Shown here in pieces: positions 1 through 10,264 of a stretch of DNA of 64,000 bases (position 1 is its first letter; the number at the start of each line of letters is the position of its first letter). This stretch comes from Tridacna crocea. Lineage: Eukaryota; Mollusca; Bivalvia; Cardiida; Cardiidae. The stretch covers positions 40,726,173 to 40,790,172 of the forward strand of contig OX031070.1 in assembly GCA_943736015.1 (NCBI GenBank), read 5' to 3'. The position numbers and the translations under genes are program-made. The notes beneath the pieces were generated by a model. That model saw only the letters and a list, made by a program, of their open reading frames with translations, did no database searches and was not told where the DNA came from.

Positions 1-3000
1 GGGTCCGTGAAGTTGGCTCGGCGCATTCAGCTCAACGGCAGCCTTGTTGACCCAGCTCGACATTTTACCTCAACGGCCAGCTCAACAGCAAAAATACATA
101 TACATGTCAAAATTAAAGTCCGTTGAGCCAGCCCGACATTCCAGCTCTCCCACCAGCTCAACAGCAAAAATACATATACATGTCAAAATTAAAGTCCGTT
201 GAGCCAGCCCGACATTCCAGCTCAACAGCAAAAATACATATACATGTCCAAATTAAAGTCCGTTGAGCCAGCCCGACATTCCAGCTCTCCCACCAGCTCA
301 ACAGCAAAAATACATATACATGTCAAAATCAAAGTCCGTTGAGCCAGCCCGACATTCCAGCTCAACGGCCAGCTCAACAGCAAAAATGCATATACATGTC
401 AAAATCAAAGTCCGTTGAGCCAGTCCGACATTCCAGCTCAACGGCCAACTCAACAGCAAAAATACATACACATGTCCAAATTAAAGTCCGTTGAGCCAGC
501 CCGACATTCCAGCTCTCCCACCAGCTCAACAGCAAAAATACATATACATGTCAAAATCAAAGTCCGTTGAGCCAGCCCGACATTCCAGCTCTCCCACCAG
601 CTCAACGGCAAAAATACATATACATGTCAAAATTAAAGTCCGTTGAACCAGCCCGACATTCCAGCTCTCCCACCAGCTCAACAGCAAAAATACATATACC
701 TGTCCAAATTAAAGTCCGTTGAGCCAGCCCGACATTCCAGCTCAACAGCAAAAATACATATACATGTCCAAATAAAAGTCCGTTGAGCCAGCACGACATT
801 CCAGCTCTCCCACCAGCTCAACAGCAAAAATACATATACATGTCAAAATTAAAGTCCGTTGAGCCAGCCCGACATTCCAGCTCTCCCACCAGCTCAACAG
901 CAAAAATGCATATACATGTCAAAATCAAAGTCCGTTGAGCCAGCCCGACATTCCAGCTCAACGGCCAGCTCAACAGCAAAAATGCATATACATGTCAAAA
1001 TCAAAGTCCGTTGAGCCAGCCCGACATTCCAGCTCAACGGCCAACTCAACAGCAGAAATACATATACATGTCCAAATTAAAGTCCGTTGAGCCAGCCCGA
1101 CATTCCAGCTCTCCCACCAGCTCAACGGCAAAAATACATATACATGTCAAAATTAAAGTCCGTTGAGCCAGCCCGACATTCCAGCTCAACAGCAAAAGTA
1201 CATATACATGTCCAAATTAAAGTCCGTTGAACCAGCCCGACATTCCAGCTGTCCCACCAGCTCAACAGCAAAAATACATATACATGTCAAAATCAAAGTC
1301 CGTTGAGCCAGCCCGACATTCCAGCTCAACGGCCAGCTCAACAGCAAAAATGCATATACATGTCAAAATCAAAGTCCGTTGAGCCAGCCCGACATTCCAG
1401 CTCAACGGCCAGCTCAACAGCAAAAATGCATATACATGTCAAAATCAAAGTCCGTTGAGCCAGTCCGACATTCCAGCTCAACGGCCAACTCAACAGCAAA
1501 AATACATACACATGTCCAAATTAAAGTCCGTTGAGCCAGCCCGACATTCCAGCTCTCCCACCAGCTCAACAGCAAAAATACATATACATGTCAAAATCAA
1601 AGTCCGTTGAGCCAGCCCGACATTCCAGCTCTCCCACCAGCTCAACGGCAAAAATACATATACATGTCAAAATTAAAGTCCGTTGAACCAGCCCGACATT
1701 CCAGCTCTCCCACCAGCTCAACAGCAAAAATACATATACCTGTCCAAATTAAAGTCCGTTGAGCCAGCCCGACATTCCAGCTCAACAGCAAAAATACATA
1801 TACATGTCCAAATAAAAGTCCGTTGAGCCAGCACGACATTCCAGCTCTCCCACCAGCTCAACAGCAAAAATACATATACATGTCAAAATTAAAGTCCGTT
1901 GAGCCAGCCCGACATTCCAGCTCTCCCACCAGCTCAACAGCAAAAATGCATATACATGTCAAAATCAAAGTCCGTTGAGCCAGCCCGACATTCCAGCTCA
2001 ACGGCCAGCTCAACAGCAAAAATGCATATACATGTCAAAATCAAAGTCCGTTGAGCCAGCCCGACATTCCAGCTCAACGGCCAACTCAACAGCAGAAATA
2101 CATATACATGTCCAAATTAAAGTCCGTTGAGCCAGCCCGACATTCCAGCTCTCCCACCAGCTCAACGGCAAAAATACATATACATGTCAAAATTAAAGTC
2201 CGTTGAGCCAGCCCGACATTCCAGCTCAACAGCAAAAGTACATATACATGTCCAAATTAAAGTCCGTTGAACCAGCCCGACATTCCAGCTGTCCCACCAG
2301 CTCAACAGCAAAAATACATATACATGTCAAAATCAAAGTCCGTTGAGCCAGCCCGACATTCCAGCTCAACGGCCAGCTCAACAGCAAAAATGCATATACA
2401 TGTCAAAATCAAAGTCCGTTGAGCCAGCCCGACATTCCAGCTCAACGGCCAGCTCAACAGCAAAAATGCATATACATGTCAAAATCAAAGTCCGTTGAGC
2501 CAGCCCGACATTTCAGCTCAACGGCCAACTCAACAGCAAAAATACATATACATGTCAAAATTAAAGTCCGTTGAGCCAGCCCGACATTCCAGCTCTCCCA
2601 CCAGCTCAACAGCAAAAATACATATACATGTCCAAATTAAAGTCCGTTGAGCCAGCCCGACATTCCAGCTCTCCCACCAGCTCAACAGCAAAAATACATA
2701 TACATGTCCAAATTAAAGTCCGTTGAGCCAGCCCGACATTCCAGCTCAACGGCCAGCTCAACAGCAAAAATGCATATACATGTCAAAATCAAAGTCCGTT
2801 GAGCCAGCCCGACATTCCAGCTCAACGGCCAGCTCAACAGCAAAAGTACATATACATGTCCAAATTAAAGTCCGTTGAGCCAGCCCGACATTCCAGCTCA
2901 ACGGCCAGCTCAACAGCAAAAATACATATACATGTCAAAATCAAAGTCCATTGAGCCAGCTCGACATTCCAGCTCAACGGCCAGCTCAACAGCAAAAATT

Positions 3001-3430
3001 ATTAGATCCATATCCGTTTAGCCAGCTCGACATTCCAGCTCAACGGCTAGCTCAACAGTAAAGTACTTATAAATAGGTTTCGACCAATGTCCGTTGAGCC
3101 AGCTCGACATTCTAGCTCAACCGCCAGCTCAACAGTAAAATTACATATGTCAAAATCAAAGTGCGTTGAGCCAGCTTGATATTCCATCTCAACCGCCAGC
3201 TCAACAGTAAAAATACTTATACACATGTTTCGATCAATATCCGTTGAGCCAGCTCGACATTCCAGCTCAACAGCAAAAATACATATACATGTCAAAATCA
3301 ATGTCCGTTGAGACATACCAGGTCAACCGCCAGCTCAACAGTTAAAATACTACTTCCATATGTTTCGATCAATGTCCATTGAGCCAGCCCGACATTCCAG
3401 CTCAACGGTTAGCTCGACTATGAGCCAGGA
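1..3430. repeat. Minisatellite array 1 (64/76-bp units)
   Basis: Tandem units of 64 or 76 bp; the two lengths differ by a 12-bp insert (CTCAACGGCCAG or CTCTCCCACCAG type). Each unit carries the core CGTTGAGCCAGCCCGACATT followed by an A-rich stretch. Positions 313-1462 recur without visible difference at 1353-2502, a 1040-bp higher-order period equal to 12 long plus 2 short units. Short open frames through the array are by-products of the repeat and are not called as genes. The part after about 2990 is more diverged and alternates with a unit carrying TGTTTCGATCAATGTCC. Confidence 0.97.
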
Positions 3431-3986
3431 TCTTGAAAAAGGCTAAAAAATCGAATTTCACAGTTCTACATGTGTAGCTCGACATTCCAGCTCTATGACA
3501 AACTCAACAAGGCTGAGCCAGCTCGATACTAAGGCCCTTATCATGCTCTATGATGTAAACAAGAGCACGGCAAGTGGGTGCTACCCTCCGCTGCAGGTGC
3601 TGGATAATGAAAAATTCTAAATTGAGAAAAAGGCATAGTTCTGGCAAAAATGCATTTACCGTTGTCTCCCTTGTTAGTATGGATTGCTCTTTTGATAGTG
3701 AACATATGTTCCTAGTTTTAAGTACATATCTTCAGAAATAAGTGAGATATGATCAAGGTTAAAGTTTGTCATGCCAACACCAACGACAACGCCAATGACA
3801 CTTAGGTGAGGACTATACCTAGACTTTTTGTTCCAAAACAGCCGAACTAAAAATGAATGTGAAATGACCTAGGTTGACTTTTGATAATAATGTGTTTGAA
3901 TGGAGTTTTTCACCGTTTTAAACAATCGTTCAGTTATATCCCGGCAAAGTTCACTTACTCATGACTCTGATTTGTCTAACCCAAGG

Positions 3987-4093
3987 ACATACCCACATGA
4001 CCAGAGGCGCAGCGGGGATTCGAACCCACAACCCTCGACACCTCTCAGATTACAAGTCTGCCGCCCTAACCACTTAGCCACGCAGGACCACGA
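3987..4093 (-). repeat. tRNA-derived SINE head
   Basis: On the minus strand an A-box-like stretch (TGGCTAAGTGGTTAGGG) and a B box (GGGTTCGAATCC) flank a Thr-like TGT anticodon loop. The supposed acceptor ends do not pair and the variable region is long, so this reads as the pol III head of a SINE or a decayed tRNA rather than a working tRNA gene. Confidence 0.6.
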
Positions 4094-4501
4094 TAATGGT
4101 GAAATACAACATGTGTTTGTGAAACACAAATTCCCCCGTAACGCAAAGTTTTTCAGCATGCCCTTAATAGTTGACCTTGCTCAAATGACCTCGACCTTAT
4201 CATCAGTATATGAGTGTCATTGATAGTTGTATTCATACCTTATATGAACACTGTAATTTAAATTCTGTTGATGTTTGTTGAAATTAAGTTTTCAAGTTAA
4301 AATATTGGGATAAGGTTACGAAATTTGACCTTGACCTAGATCATACGGCCCTAATTGAATGCGTATTGTTGATATGTACTTGATTACCAAGTGTAAGCAT
4401 TGTAAACTTCATTATAGTTGAGGCAAGAGGGAAATTTTAATTTGGCAGGTTGATTTTGTAAGTTAATATTTTTGGGGATAAGGTTAAAAATACATTGACC
4501 T

Positions 4502-4638
4502 TAATTATTTGACCCTCATCAGTTGCGCATTGTTGAAAGCTACCTACATACCAAATATGAGCTATGTAACTAATTATTTGACCCTCATCAGTTGCGTATT
4601 GTTGAAAGCTACTTCCATACCAAATATGAGCTATGTTA
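4502..4638. repeat. Two-copy 69-bp tandem duplication
   Basis: Two adjacent copies start with TTATTTGACCCTCATCAGTT at a 69-bp spacing and differ at a few positions. Confidence 0.8.
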
Positions 4639-5212
4639 CTTACACAGCATTGAAGTTGCCGGAAAATGTTAAGTTAGCAGGTAAAGTTTTCAGCAGATAG
4701 ACATACAGACGGACACAGAGACATACGTACACCGGTAAAACAAAATATGCCCCCGATCTCTCGATACGGGAGCATAAAATTATTAAAATTCTGTTTGCTA
4801 CAAAATATCGTTGACATTAGTTGTCTGCTTCAACTGTTGCAGTTTGTATCAATACTGTTGAATGTGCACGAGTGACAAACTGTTTTGGTCCAGCTGAGAT
4901 GCACGCTTACTCGCCGTATCATTTGGATTAAATCATTGTTATTCTACTTAAGATAATCTGGAGCAGGTAGACATTACAACAAACACTTAGCTGAATGATA
5001 CAGAATAGAACTACAGACTTATTAATATTTTCGAATCTAGTTTTTTTTTTTCAATTTGTGAATTATGAGCAACAACATAGACATTCAGTATTGGTTATTT
5101 TTTATTTCTATTCTTTATATAGTTCTTACAAAACAAATCACATGAATAATTCTGTAACGCTAAACTCTAAATAAGATATATCCAAATTAACAGTATATAA
5201 CTAAATTTTATT

Positions 5213-6665
5213 GAGCTGGCGGTTGAGCTGGAATGCCAAACTGGCTAAAACGGACTTTGATTTTGACATATATATGTATTTTTGCTGTTGAGCTGGCCGT
5301 TGAGCTGGAATTTCGAGCTGGCTCAACGGATGTTGATCGAAGCATATGTGAAAGTACTTTTACTGTTGAGCTGGCTGTTTAGCTGGAATGTTGAGCTGGC
5401 TTAACAGACTATGATTTCGACATATATATGTATTTTTGCTGTTGAACTGGTGGTTTAGCGGAAATGTCGAGCTGGCTCAACGGACTTTGATTCTGACAAA
5501 TATATGTATTTTTGCTGTTAAGCTGGCCGTTGAGCTGGAAAGTCGAGCTGGCTCAACGGACTTTGATTTTGACATATATACGTATTTTTGCTATTTAGCT
5601 GTAGGTTGTGCTGGAATGTAGAGCTGGCTCGACGGACTTAGATTTTGACATATATACGTATTTTTGCTGTTGAGCTTGCTGTTGAGTTGGAATGTCGAGC
5701 TGGCTCAACGGACATTGATCGAAACACATGTACAAGTACTTTTACCGTTGAGCTGGGGGTTGACCTGGAATGTCGATCTGGCTCAACGGACTTTGATTTT
5801 GACATATATGTAGTTTGCTGTTGAGCTTGTGGTTGACCTGGAATGTCGAGCTGGCTCAACGGACATTGATTGAAACATATGTTTAAGTATTTCTACTGTT
5901 GAGCTAGCGGTTGAGCTGGAATGTCGAGCTGGCTCAACGGACATTGATGGAAGCATTAGTATAAGTATTTTTACTGTTAAGCTGGCGGTTAAGCTGGAAT
6001 GTCGAGCGGGCTCAACGGACTTTGATTTTGACATAGATCTATATATGTATTTTTGCTGTTGAGCTGGCCGTTGAGCTGGAATTTCGACTTCGTTCAACGG
6101 ACATTGATAGAAGCATATGTATAAGTATCTTTACTGTTGAGCTGAAATGTCGGGCCGGCTGAACTGACTTTGATTTCGACATGTACATGTATTTTTGCTG
6201 TTGAGCTGGTGGTTGACCTCGAATGTCGAGCTGGCTCAACGGACATTGATCGTAACATATGTATAAATATTTTTACTGTTGAGCTATCGGTTGAGCTGGA
6301 ATGTCGAACTGGCTCAACGGACTTTAATTTTGACATATATAAGTATTTTTGCTGTTGAGCTGGTTGTTTGAGCTTGAATGTCGAGCTGGTTCAACGGCCA
6401 TTGATTGAAATGTATGTATAAGTATTTTTACTGTTGAGCTAGGGTTGAGCTGGAATGTCGAACTGGCTCAACGGACTTTAATTTTGACATATATAAGTAT
6501 TTTTACTGTTGAGCTGGCGGTTGAGCTGGAATGTCGAGCTGGCTCAACGGACAAGGATCTAGTATTTTTGCTGTCGAGCGGGCTCAGAGGACTATGATGT
6601 TTACATGTATATGTAATTTTGCTGTTGAGCTAGCGTTGATTTTGAATGTCCAACTGGCTCAACAA
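5213..6665. repeat. Minisatellite array 2, inverted relative to array 1
   Basis: Units contain GAGCTGGCTCAACGGACTTT, the reverse complement of the array 1 core. Two unit types alternate: one with 'gacatatatatgtatttttgctg' character and one with 'gatcgaaacatatgtataag' character, giving a dimeric period. Units are much more diverged from one another than those of 300-2500. Confidence 0.95.
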
Positions 6666-6713
6666 GGCTGGTATTGAGCTGAATGTCAATTACTGAGCCA
6701 ACTTCGCAGACCC

Positions 6714-7185
6714 ATCAACCAGTACATACATTGAGACAGATTGTTAATCTGCACGCTTCTGATGTTTTCTTCAACCCCTTGTATGACAACAGAGAAGAGA
6801 TATGATATAGCCAAGGTAGTTTCCATAATCCACATTAGGTCATACCATAGCATTAGTGCATAATAACATGCGTAAATAGTTAACCCATTACCACACAATC
6901 CCTACTTTTGACGACCCTAAGAAAGAAACCGTTTGAACACCCTATAACCTATATTTGGTCATACTTTAGCATTAGTACATAATAACATACGAGAATAGTT
7001 AAGGCAATCTGTAAGTGCCATATATACAGAACACAGCCAAATTCTTTGAGACAAACATAGCAAAGAAAGTGTTTGATTTTACGATTACAAATGTCTAAGA
7101 CAATCCATGTAACAACAATAAAGATGAAGACGAACAAGACAACGAAGATGATTATGATACATGTATGTTGTTTGGATGTGGTTGC

Positions 7186-7217
<32 letters not shown>

Positions 7218-7350
7218 ATGAATAAATGAGCTGGGTTCTCGCAAAAGGTTTTTTTAGTGCATCTAGGTGATACATTATAGTATATCAATCAAGTTATCTG
7301 ATTATTGTAGATGCATATTATAGCCCTTTTCATGGAGTATGACATATGGC
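6714..7350. other. Gene-free stretch with MITE fragment and CTG/ATG microsatellite
   Basis: It holds a fragment of the TTAA palindromic MITE (6881-6940, starting TTAACCCATTACCACACAAT) and a trinucleotide run (CTG)n(ATG)n at about 7183-7223. Short frames here are low-complexity and not supported as genes. Confidence 0.6.
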
Positions 7351-7360
7351 TTGCAACACA

Positions 7361-7606
7361 CGAAAAGGGGCATTCGGACATTTGCGTAAAGTGTCGTCTC
7401 GGATCAGCCTGCGCAGTCCGCGCAGGCTAATCCGAGACGGCCCTTCACGATTACATTAGATTTTGCGCTAGGGTAGACTTGTGCAAAGCAGAAAATTACA
7501 CAGAAACGAACAATATCTTTTCGGATAAGGCTGCATGTACTATGAGGGCTGATTAGAGACGACACTTTACGCAAATATCCGAATAACCTTTTTGGCATGT
7601 TGCAGG
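7361..7606. mobile_element. MITE with GC-rich hairpins (copy 1)
   Basis: About 245 bp, starting AAAAGGGGCATTCGGACATT and containing the palindrome GCCTGCGCAG...CTGCGCAGGC-like core. The sequence GTAAAGTGTCGTCTCGGATC near the left end has its complement near the right end. A second copy lies at 14413-14666. This copy ends about 65 bp before the first sulfotransferase exon at 7673. Confidence 0.8.
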
Positions 7607-7672
7607 CCATATTATTATCATTGAACTCAATATTACTGGTTTATACACAATGACTACTTTTCCCCATTTCAG

Positions 7673-7776
7673 TCGAGTACGGCTCTTATGCAGTGTATTT
7701 GCTTGACTGGCAGTCGCATATTCGAGACAACCCAGATCTACCAGTTCTTATTGTTTACTACGAGGATCTTAAACAG
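7673..7776 (+). CDS. Sulfotransferase locus 1, exon equivalent to 4
   Basis: 104 bp. The acceptor follows CCCCATTTCAG; the donor is CAG|gtaggt. It encodes EYGSYAVYLLDW through YYEDLKQ after a split Val codon. Confidence 0.88.
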
Positions 7777-9367
7777 GTAGGTAATTGATATTTTCGCCGC
7801 TAAAATAAATGGAAACGTTTTTCTTTGAGGTGTATTTAAGAAATAATCATCTTTCTATCGTGGTTTATCGTTCAATAAACCACAGTCGTGAGTTATGAGG
7901 CACAATAAATAATTCACGAGGGCGATGGTACATTTCTGCTTAACGAATCTGTTTTACAGAACTTCCCGTCCTTTGATTTCAGAATTTGCTGGGTGAACTG
8001 AAGCATATTCGACAGTTTCTTGGTGTAGATATTGCGGATAGTTTGTTACAGGAGATGGCTCTAAATCTGGTGTTTAACAACATGAAAGTAGGCAAGGAAA
8101 GCGCCATGACGGAGCAAGACAAAGACTTTCTTAAAATGTTCAGTCGACCAGGGTTTACATTCTTAAGAAAAGGTAAAATAAATCAAGAGCACTTTACTAA
8201 ATAATCCTGTGTTTTAAAGGTGGGTATATACATATGTCACTGAAATTTATATGAAAAAAAATACAAATCATCAGTAATTAAGAATCATAAAATTACAAAA
8301 AAATGTTTGTTTTTTTTTGGTGGTATTCCCTTAAAAGGCTACGTAGCCTCTTAAGCTATTTTTAGATTTCCCACCAAAATCAGAAAAGCATTGTGGGAAT
8401 GTTAAGTGACTTGCACGTGACTAATGACTATTAAATTGCATAATATAACAAACATGTAATTATTTTCCATGATGTCTAGAACTTCGTCTGCAATGTTTGA
8501 AGCTTCGTCTGTATATTTCCGGTATGAAAATGAGCGAGCTGCTGATGTAAAAATAGACAGTGTTTCCCTTCAGTGTTAACTTTGGCTGTGATAAATATCT
8601 AATTTATCTAGTTGTCGGATGGTTTTCGACTACTGGGGTTTAATAAATGAAAATTATAAGGCTTTGGGAGTATAAGGATGATTTTTTTTGTATTTTTGTA
8701 AAACTTTCGTCCCAATATCTGAAGGGCCACCTTTAACAATGCTCTTTTGTCCGATTAATTCATATTATAATAATCGGACATTGTAGATTCATGATCGAAT
8801 TGCACTCATCTTTATCATTTGGCCTTCACAGACTGTCTCCCTAAAGCGCAATGGTTTGCACAAAGCAGCCATGGTGTTATTTTTCCGCAGATCCGGCGAT
8901 TCACATACTTCAATATTTGATGAACTTGGAATTGCTGCTTTGGGGGAATTGCTGATATACCAAAATAGTGGGGAATTGCTGATATACCAAAATAGTGGCT
9001 GTTACACAAAGAACGTTATGAAGTTAGAATTTCGAATAAGCAAGAAATAATTGTGACATTTTTACACGAATGGCTGAGTAATTATACAAGGGACCACTGA
9101 CGCAGAGATTTTTGTTGTTATCCATATAATCACTTCTTTGATTCCTTTTCAATTCAAAATTTCAACGTTTTATTTATTTCTTTTTTTTTTTTGATTATTT
9201 GCCTTTGTTTCTCAAGCACCCTATGTGTTTCTATCTACATGTATTTATTTGTAGGACTGGTTGGCGATTGGATGAACATGTTTACTGTAGCTCAAAGCGA
9301 GGCATTTGATGCATGGTGGGCGAGAGTAACAAAGGACCTCGAAATTTTCAGATTTAGATACTTGTGA
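7673..9367 (+). CDS. Cytosolic sulfotransferase, C-terminal half (3 exons)
   Basis: Exons 7673-7776, 7983-8172 and 9255-9367, all with AG/GT borders and matching phases (entry phase 1, then 0, then 1). The product is the PAPS-dependent sulfotransferase fold after the 3'-phosphate-binding region: YGSYAVYLLDW, the VYYEDLK strand, and the C-terminal PAPS-binding RKG followed by GDWMNMFTVAQSEAFD. The enzymes transfer sulfate from PAPS to hydroxyl or amine acceptors in the cytosol. The layout matches exons 4-6 of the complete gene at 14679-23661, with 23 of 35 residues the same in the first exon pair. In the dimerisation motif K-x-x-x-T-V the usual Lys is Met. Exons 1-3 (PAPS loop, catalytic His) were not found between the window start and 7673; they may lie upstream of the window or be lost. 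No stop or frameshift is seen in the three exons. Confidence 0.85.
7838..7925. mobile_element. Half copy of the palindromic MITE seen at 9778
   Basis: Carries TTTCTATCGTGGTTTATCG and CACGAGGGCGATGGTA, matching the left arm of the full hairpin at 9778-9952, inside the intron between the first two exons. Confidence 0.75.
7983..8172 (+). CDS. Sulfotransferase locus 1, exon equivalent to 5
   Basis: 190 bp, one codon longer than the partner exon at 20760. It encodes LLGELKHIRQFLGVDIA through FSRPGFTFLRK and ends after the first base of the Gly codon of RKG. Confidence 0.88.
8212..8739. mobile_element. TTAA-flanked MITE, family B (copy 1)
   Basis: Flanked on both sides by TTAA. The left end is AGGTGGGTAT and the right end is GGGCCACCT, giving the inverted termini AGGTGG/CCACCT. 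It carries the internal landmark CCCTTAAAAGGCTACGTAGC. Other copies lie at 36373-36909 (opposite orientation) and 44045-44582. It sits in the last intron of sulfotransferase locus 1. Confidence 0.85.
9255..9367 (+). CDS. Sulfotransferase locus 1, last exon
   Basis: 113 bp, the same length as the partner exon at 23549. It encodes GLVGDWMNMFTVAQSEAF through FRFRYL and a TGA stop. GDW and FTVAQ are the C-terminal PAPS-binding and dimerisation region. Confidence 0.88.
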
Positions 9368-9715
9368 TTGGTCATGCAGTTATTGACAGAGCCTTCAGAC
9401 AAACTATACCGTGTGTCGTTCTTTTTCGCGGGAAGGATATTTCGCTATTTCACGAGTGGTTCATTCTCGCTAAAATCATGTGCGCAAATATTCTACACAA
9501 AATGGAAATTATTCTTTTGATATGAAAAAGTCACCATCAGAGTGTTTCTTACTCGCGCCTGACTGATACCTTTCGATGCAAATTGACTTACAGATCTTTT
9601 TACTCATTTAAAGGATAAGGCTGCCATTGTAAGAAATAGCTTTGAAAATATAAGCATCTTCGAACTCTTTTAATTTTTCTCTTCCAACTTTTTTACCGTA
9701 TTTTGCATATGCAGT

Positions 9716-10260
9716 AATGCTTGTCTGAAACTAGAAAGCCCAGAGCTTTGATATTTGGTATGTAGTATCTTCTATTTAAGAAAATAATCTTCTTTCTATC
9801 GTGGTATATCGTTCAATAAACCACAGTTGTGAGTTATGAGGCGCAATGAATAATCCACGAGGGCGATAGCCCGAGTGGGTTATTCATTGCGCCTCATAAC
9901 TCACAACGTGGTTTATTGAACGATATACCACGATAGAAAGAAGATTATTTCGATTCTAACATGGCCAATTCTTAGTGAAATGAAAACAAGTTCAAACTGG
10001 GAGTTAAAACGCGAATGAAGATTATGTTCCATTGAATAACTCACTCATTGAATGACGTCACTCTACATGGACTGTTGCAGATTTTACCACGTTTTCCTTG
10101 CACTGTGTTTATAGAGCCAAAGTCGCGTGTCATGTTAGAATAGTCCTCTACCAAGTTTGTTCAAATGATGCCCATGGGGTCAAAACTTGCCCCGCCCTGG
10201 GCGTCACAAGTTTGAACATAGGAACAAAGAAGGAAAACTTTAAAATATTTCTTCTCTGAA
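9716..10260. repeat. Diverged 'tctgaaactagaag' repeat split by a hairpin MITE
   Basis: 9716-9776 and about 10140-10260 read as two parts of one older repeat; the same phrases are contiguous at 61545-61700 and 61700-61950. The interruption is the palindromic element at 9778 and the sequence after it. Confidence 0.6.
9778..9952. mobile_element. Palindromic hairpin MITE (complete)
   Basis: A near-perfect inverted repeat: ATAATCTTCTTTCTATCGTG at the left is mirrored by CACGATAGAAAGAAGATTAT at the right, around a short GC-rich centre (GAGGGCGATAGCCCGAG). It may be one arm of a larger unit ending near 10144, because ATTCTAACATG (9953) recurs inverted as CATGTTAGAAT (10132). Confidence 0.85.
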
Positions 10261-10264
10261 ACAG

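Larger units (their letters stand above)
3540..5210. other. Spacer between the inverted minisatellite arrays
   Basis: No gene is recognised. It holds a tRNA-like SINE head (about 3987-4093, minus), a 69-bp imperfect tandem duplication (about 4502-4638), a degenerate repeat rich in 'tgaccttgacc', and a repeat end near 4700-4775 with 'agacggacacagagacatacg'. There is no transposase-like frame, so if the whole is a transposon it is non-autonomous. Confidence 0.6.
1..6713. mobile_element. Foldback-like element with minisatellite inverted arms
   Basis: Two minisatellite arrays built from the same unit lie in opposite orientation (1-3535 and 5213-6713) around a non-repetitive spacer. The outer ends match as inverted termini: the window starts GGGTCCGTGAAGTTGGCTC and the reverse complement of 6695-6713 reads GGGTCTGCGAAGTTGGCTC, 17 of 19 identical. 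Long inverted repeats made of short tandem units are the hallmark of Foldback (FB/TU) elements in flies and sea urchins. No transposase is visible in the spacer. The left end coincides with the window edge, so the true left border and target duplication cannot be seen. Class assignment is inference; the inverted arrays are directly seen. Confidence 0.55.

Noticed and set aside
602..1839. Identical 65-codon open frames at 602-799 and 1642-1839
   Set aside because: They are the same satellite block repeated at the 1040-bp period; the frame follows from repeat composition.
3987..4093. Functional tRNA-Thr gene
   Set aside because: The acceptor stem does not pair and the variable region does not fit a Thr tRNA; more likely a SINE head.
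7949..7980. CRISPR or prokaryotic operon features
   Set aside because: No prokaryotic gene organisation, ribosome-binding sites or spacer-type arrays occur anywhere; all arrays lack unique spacers.
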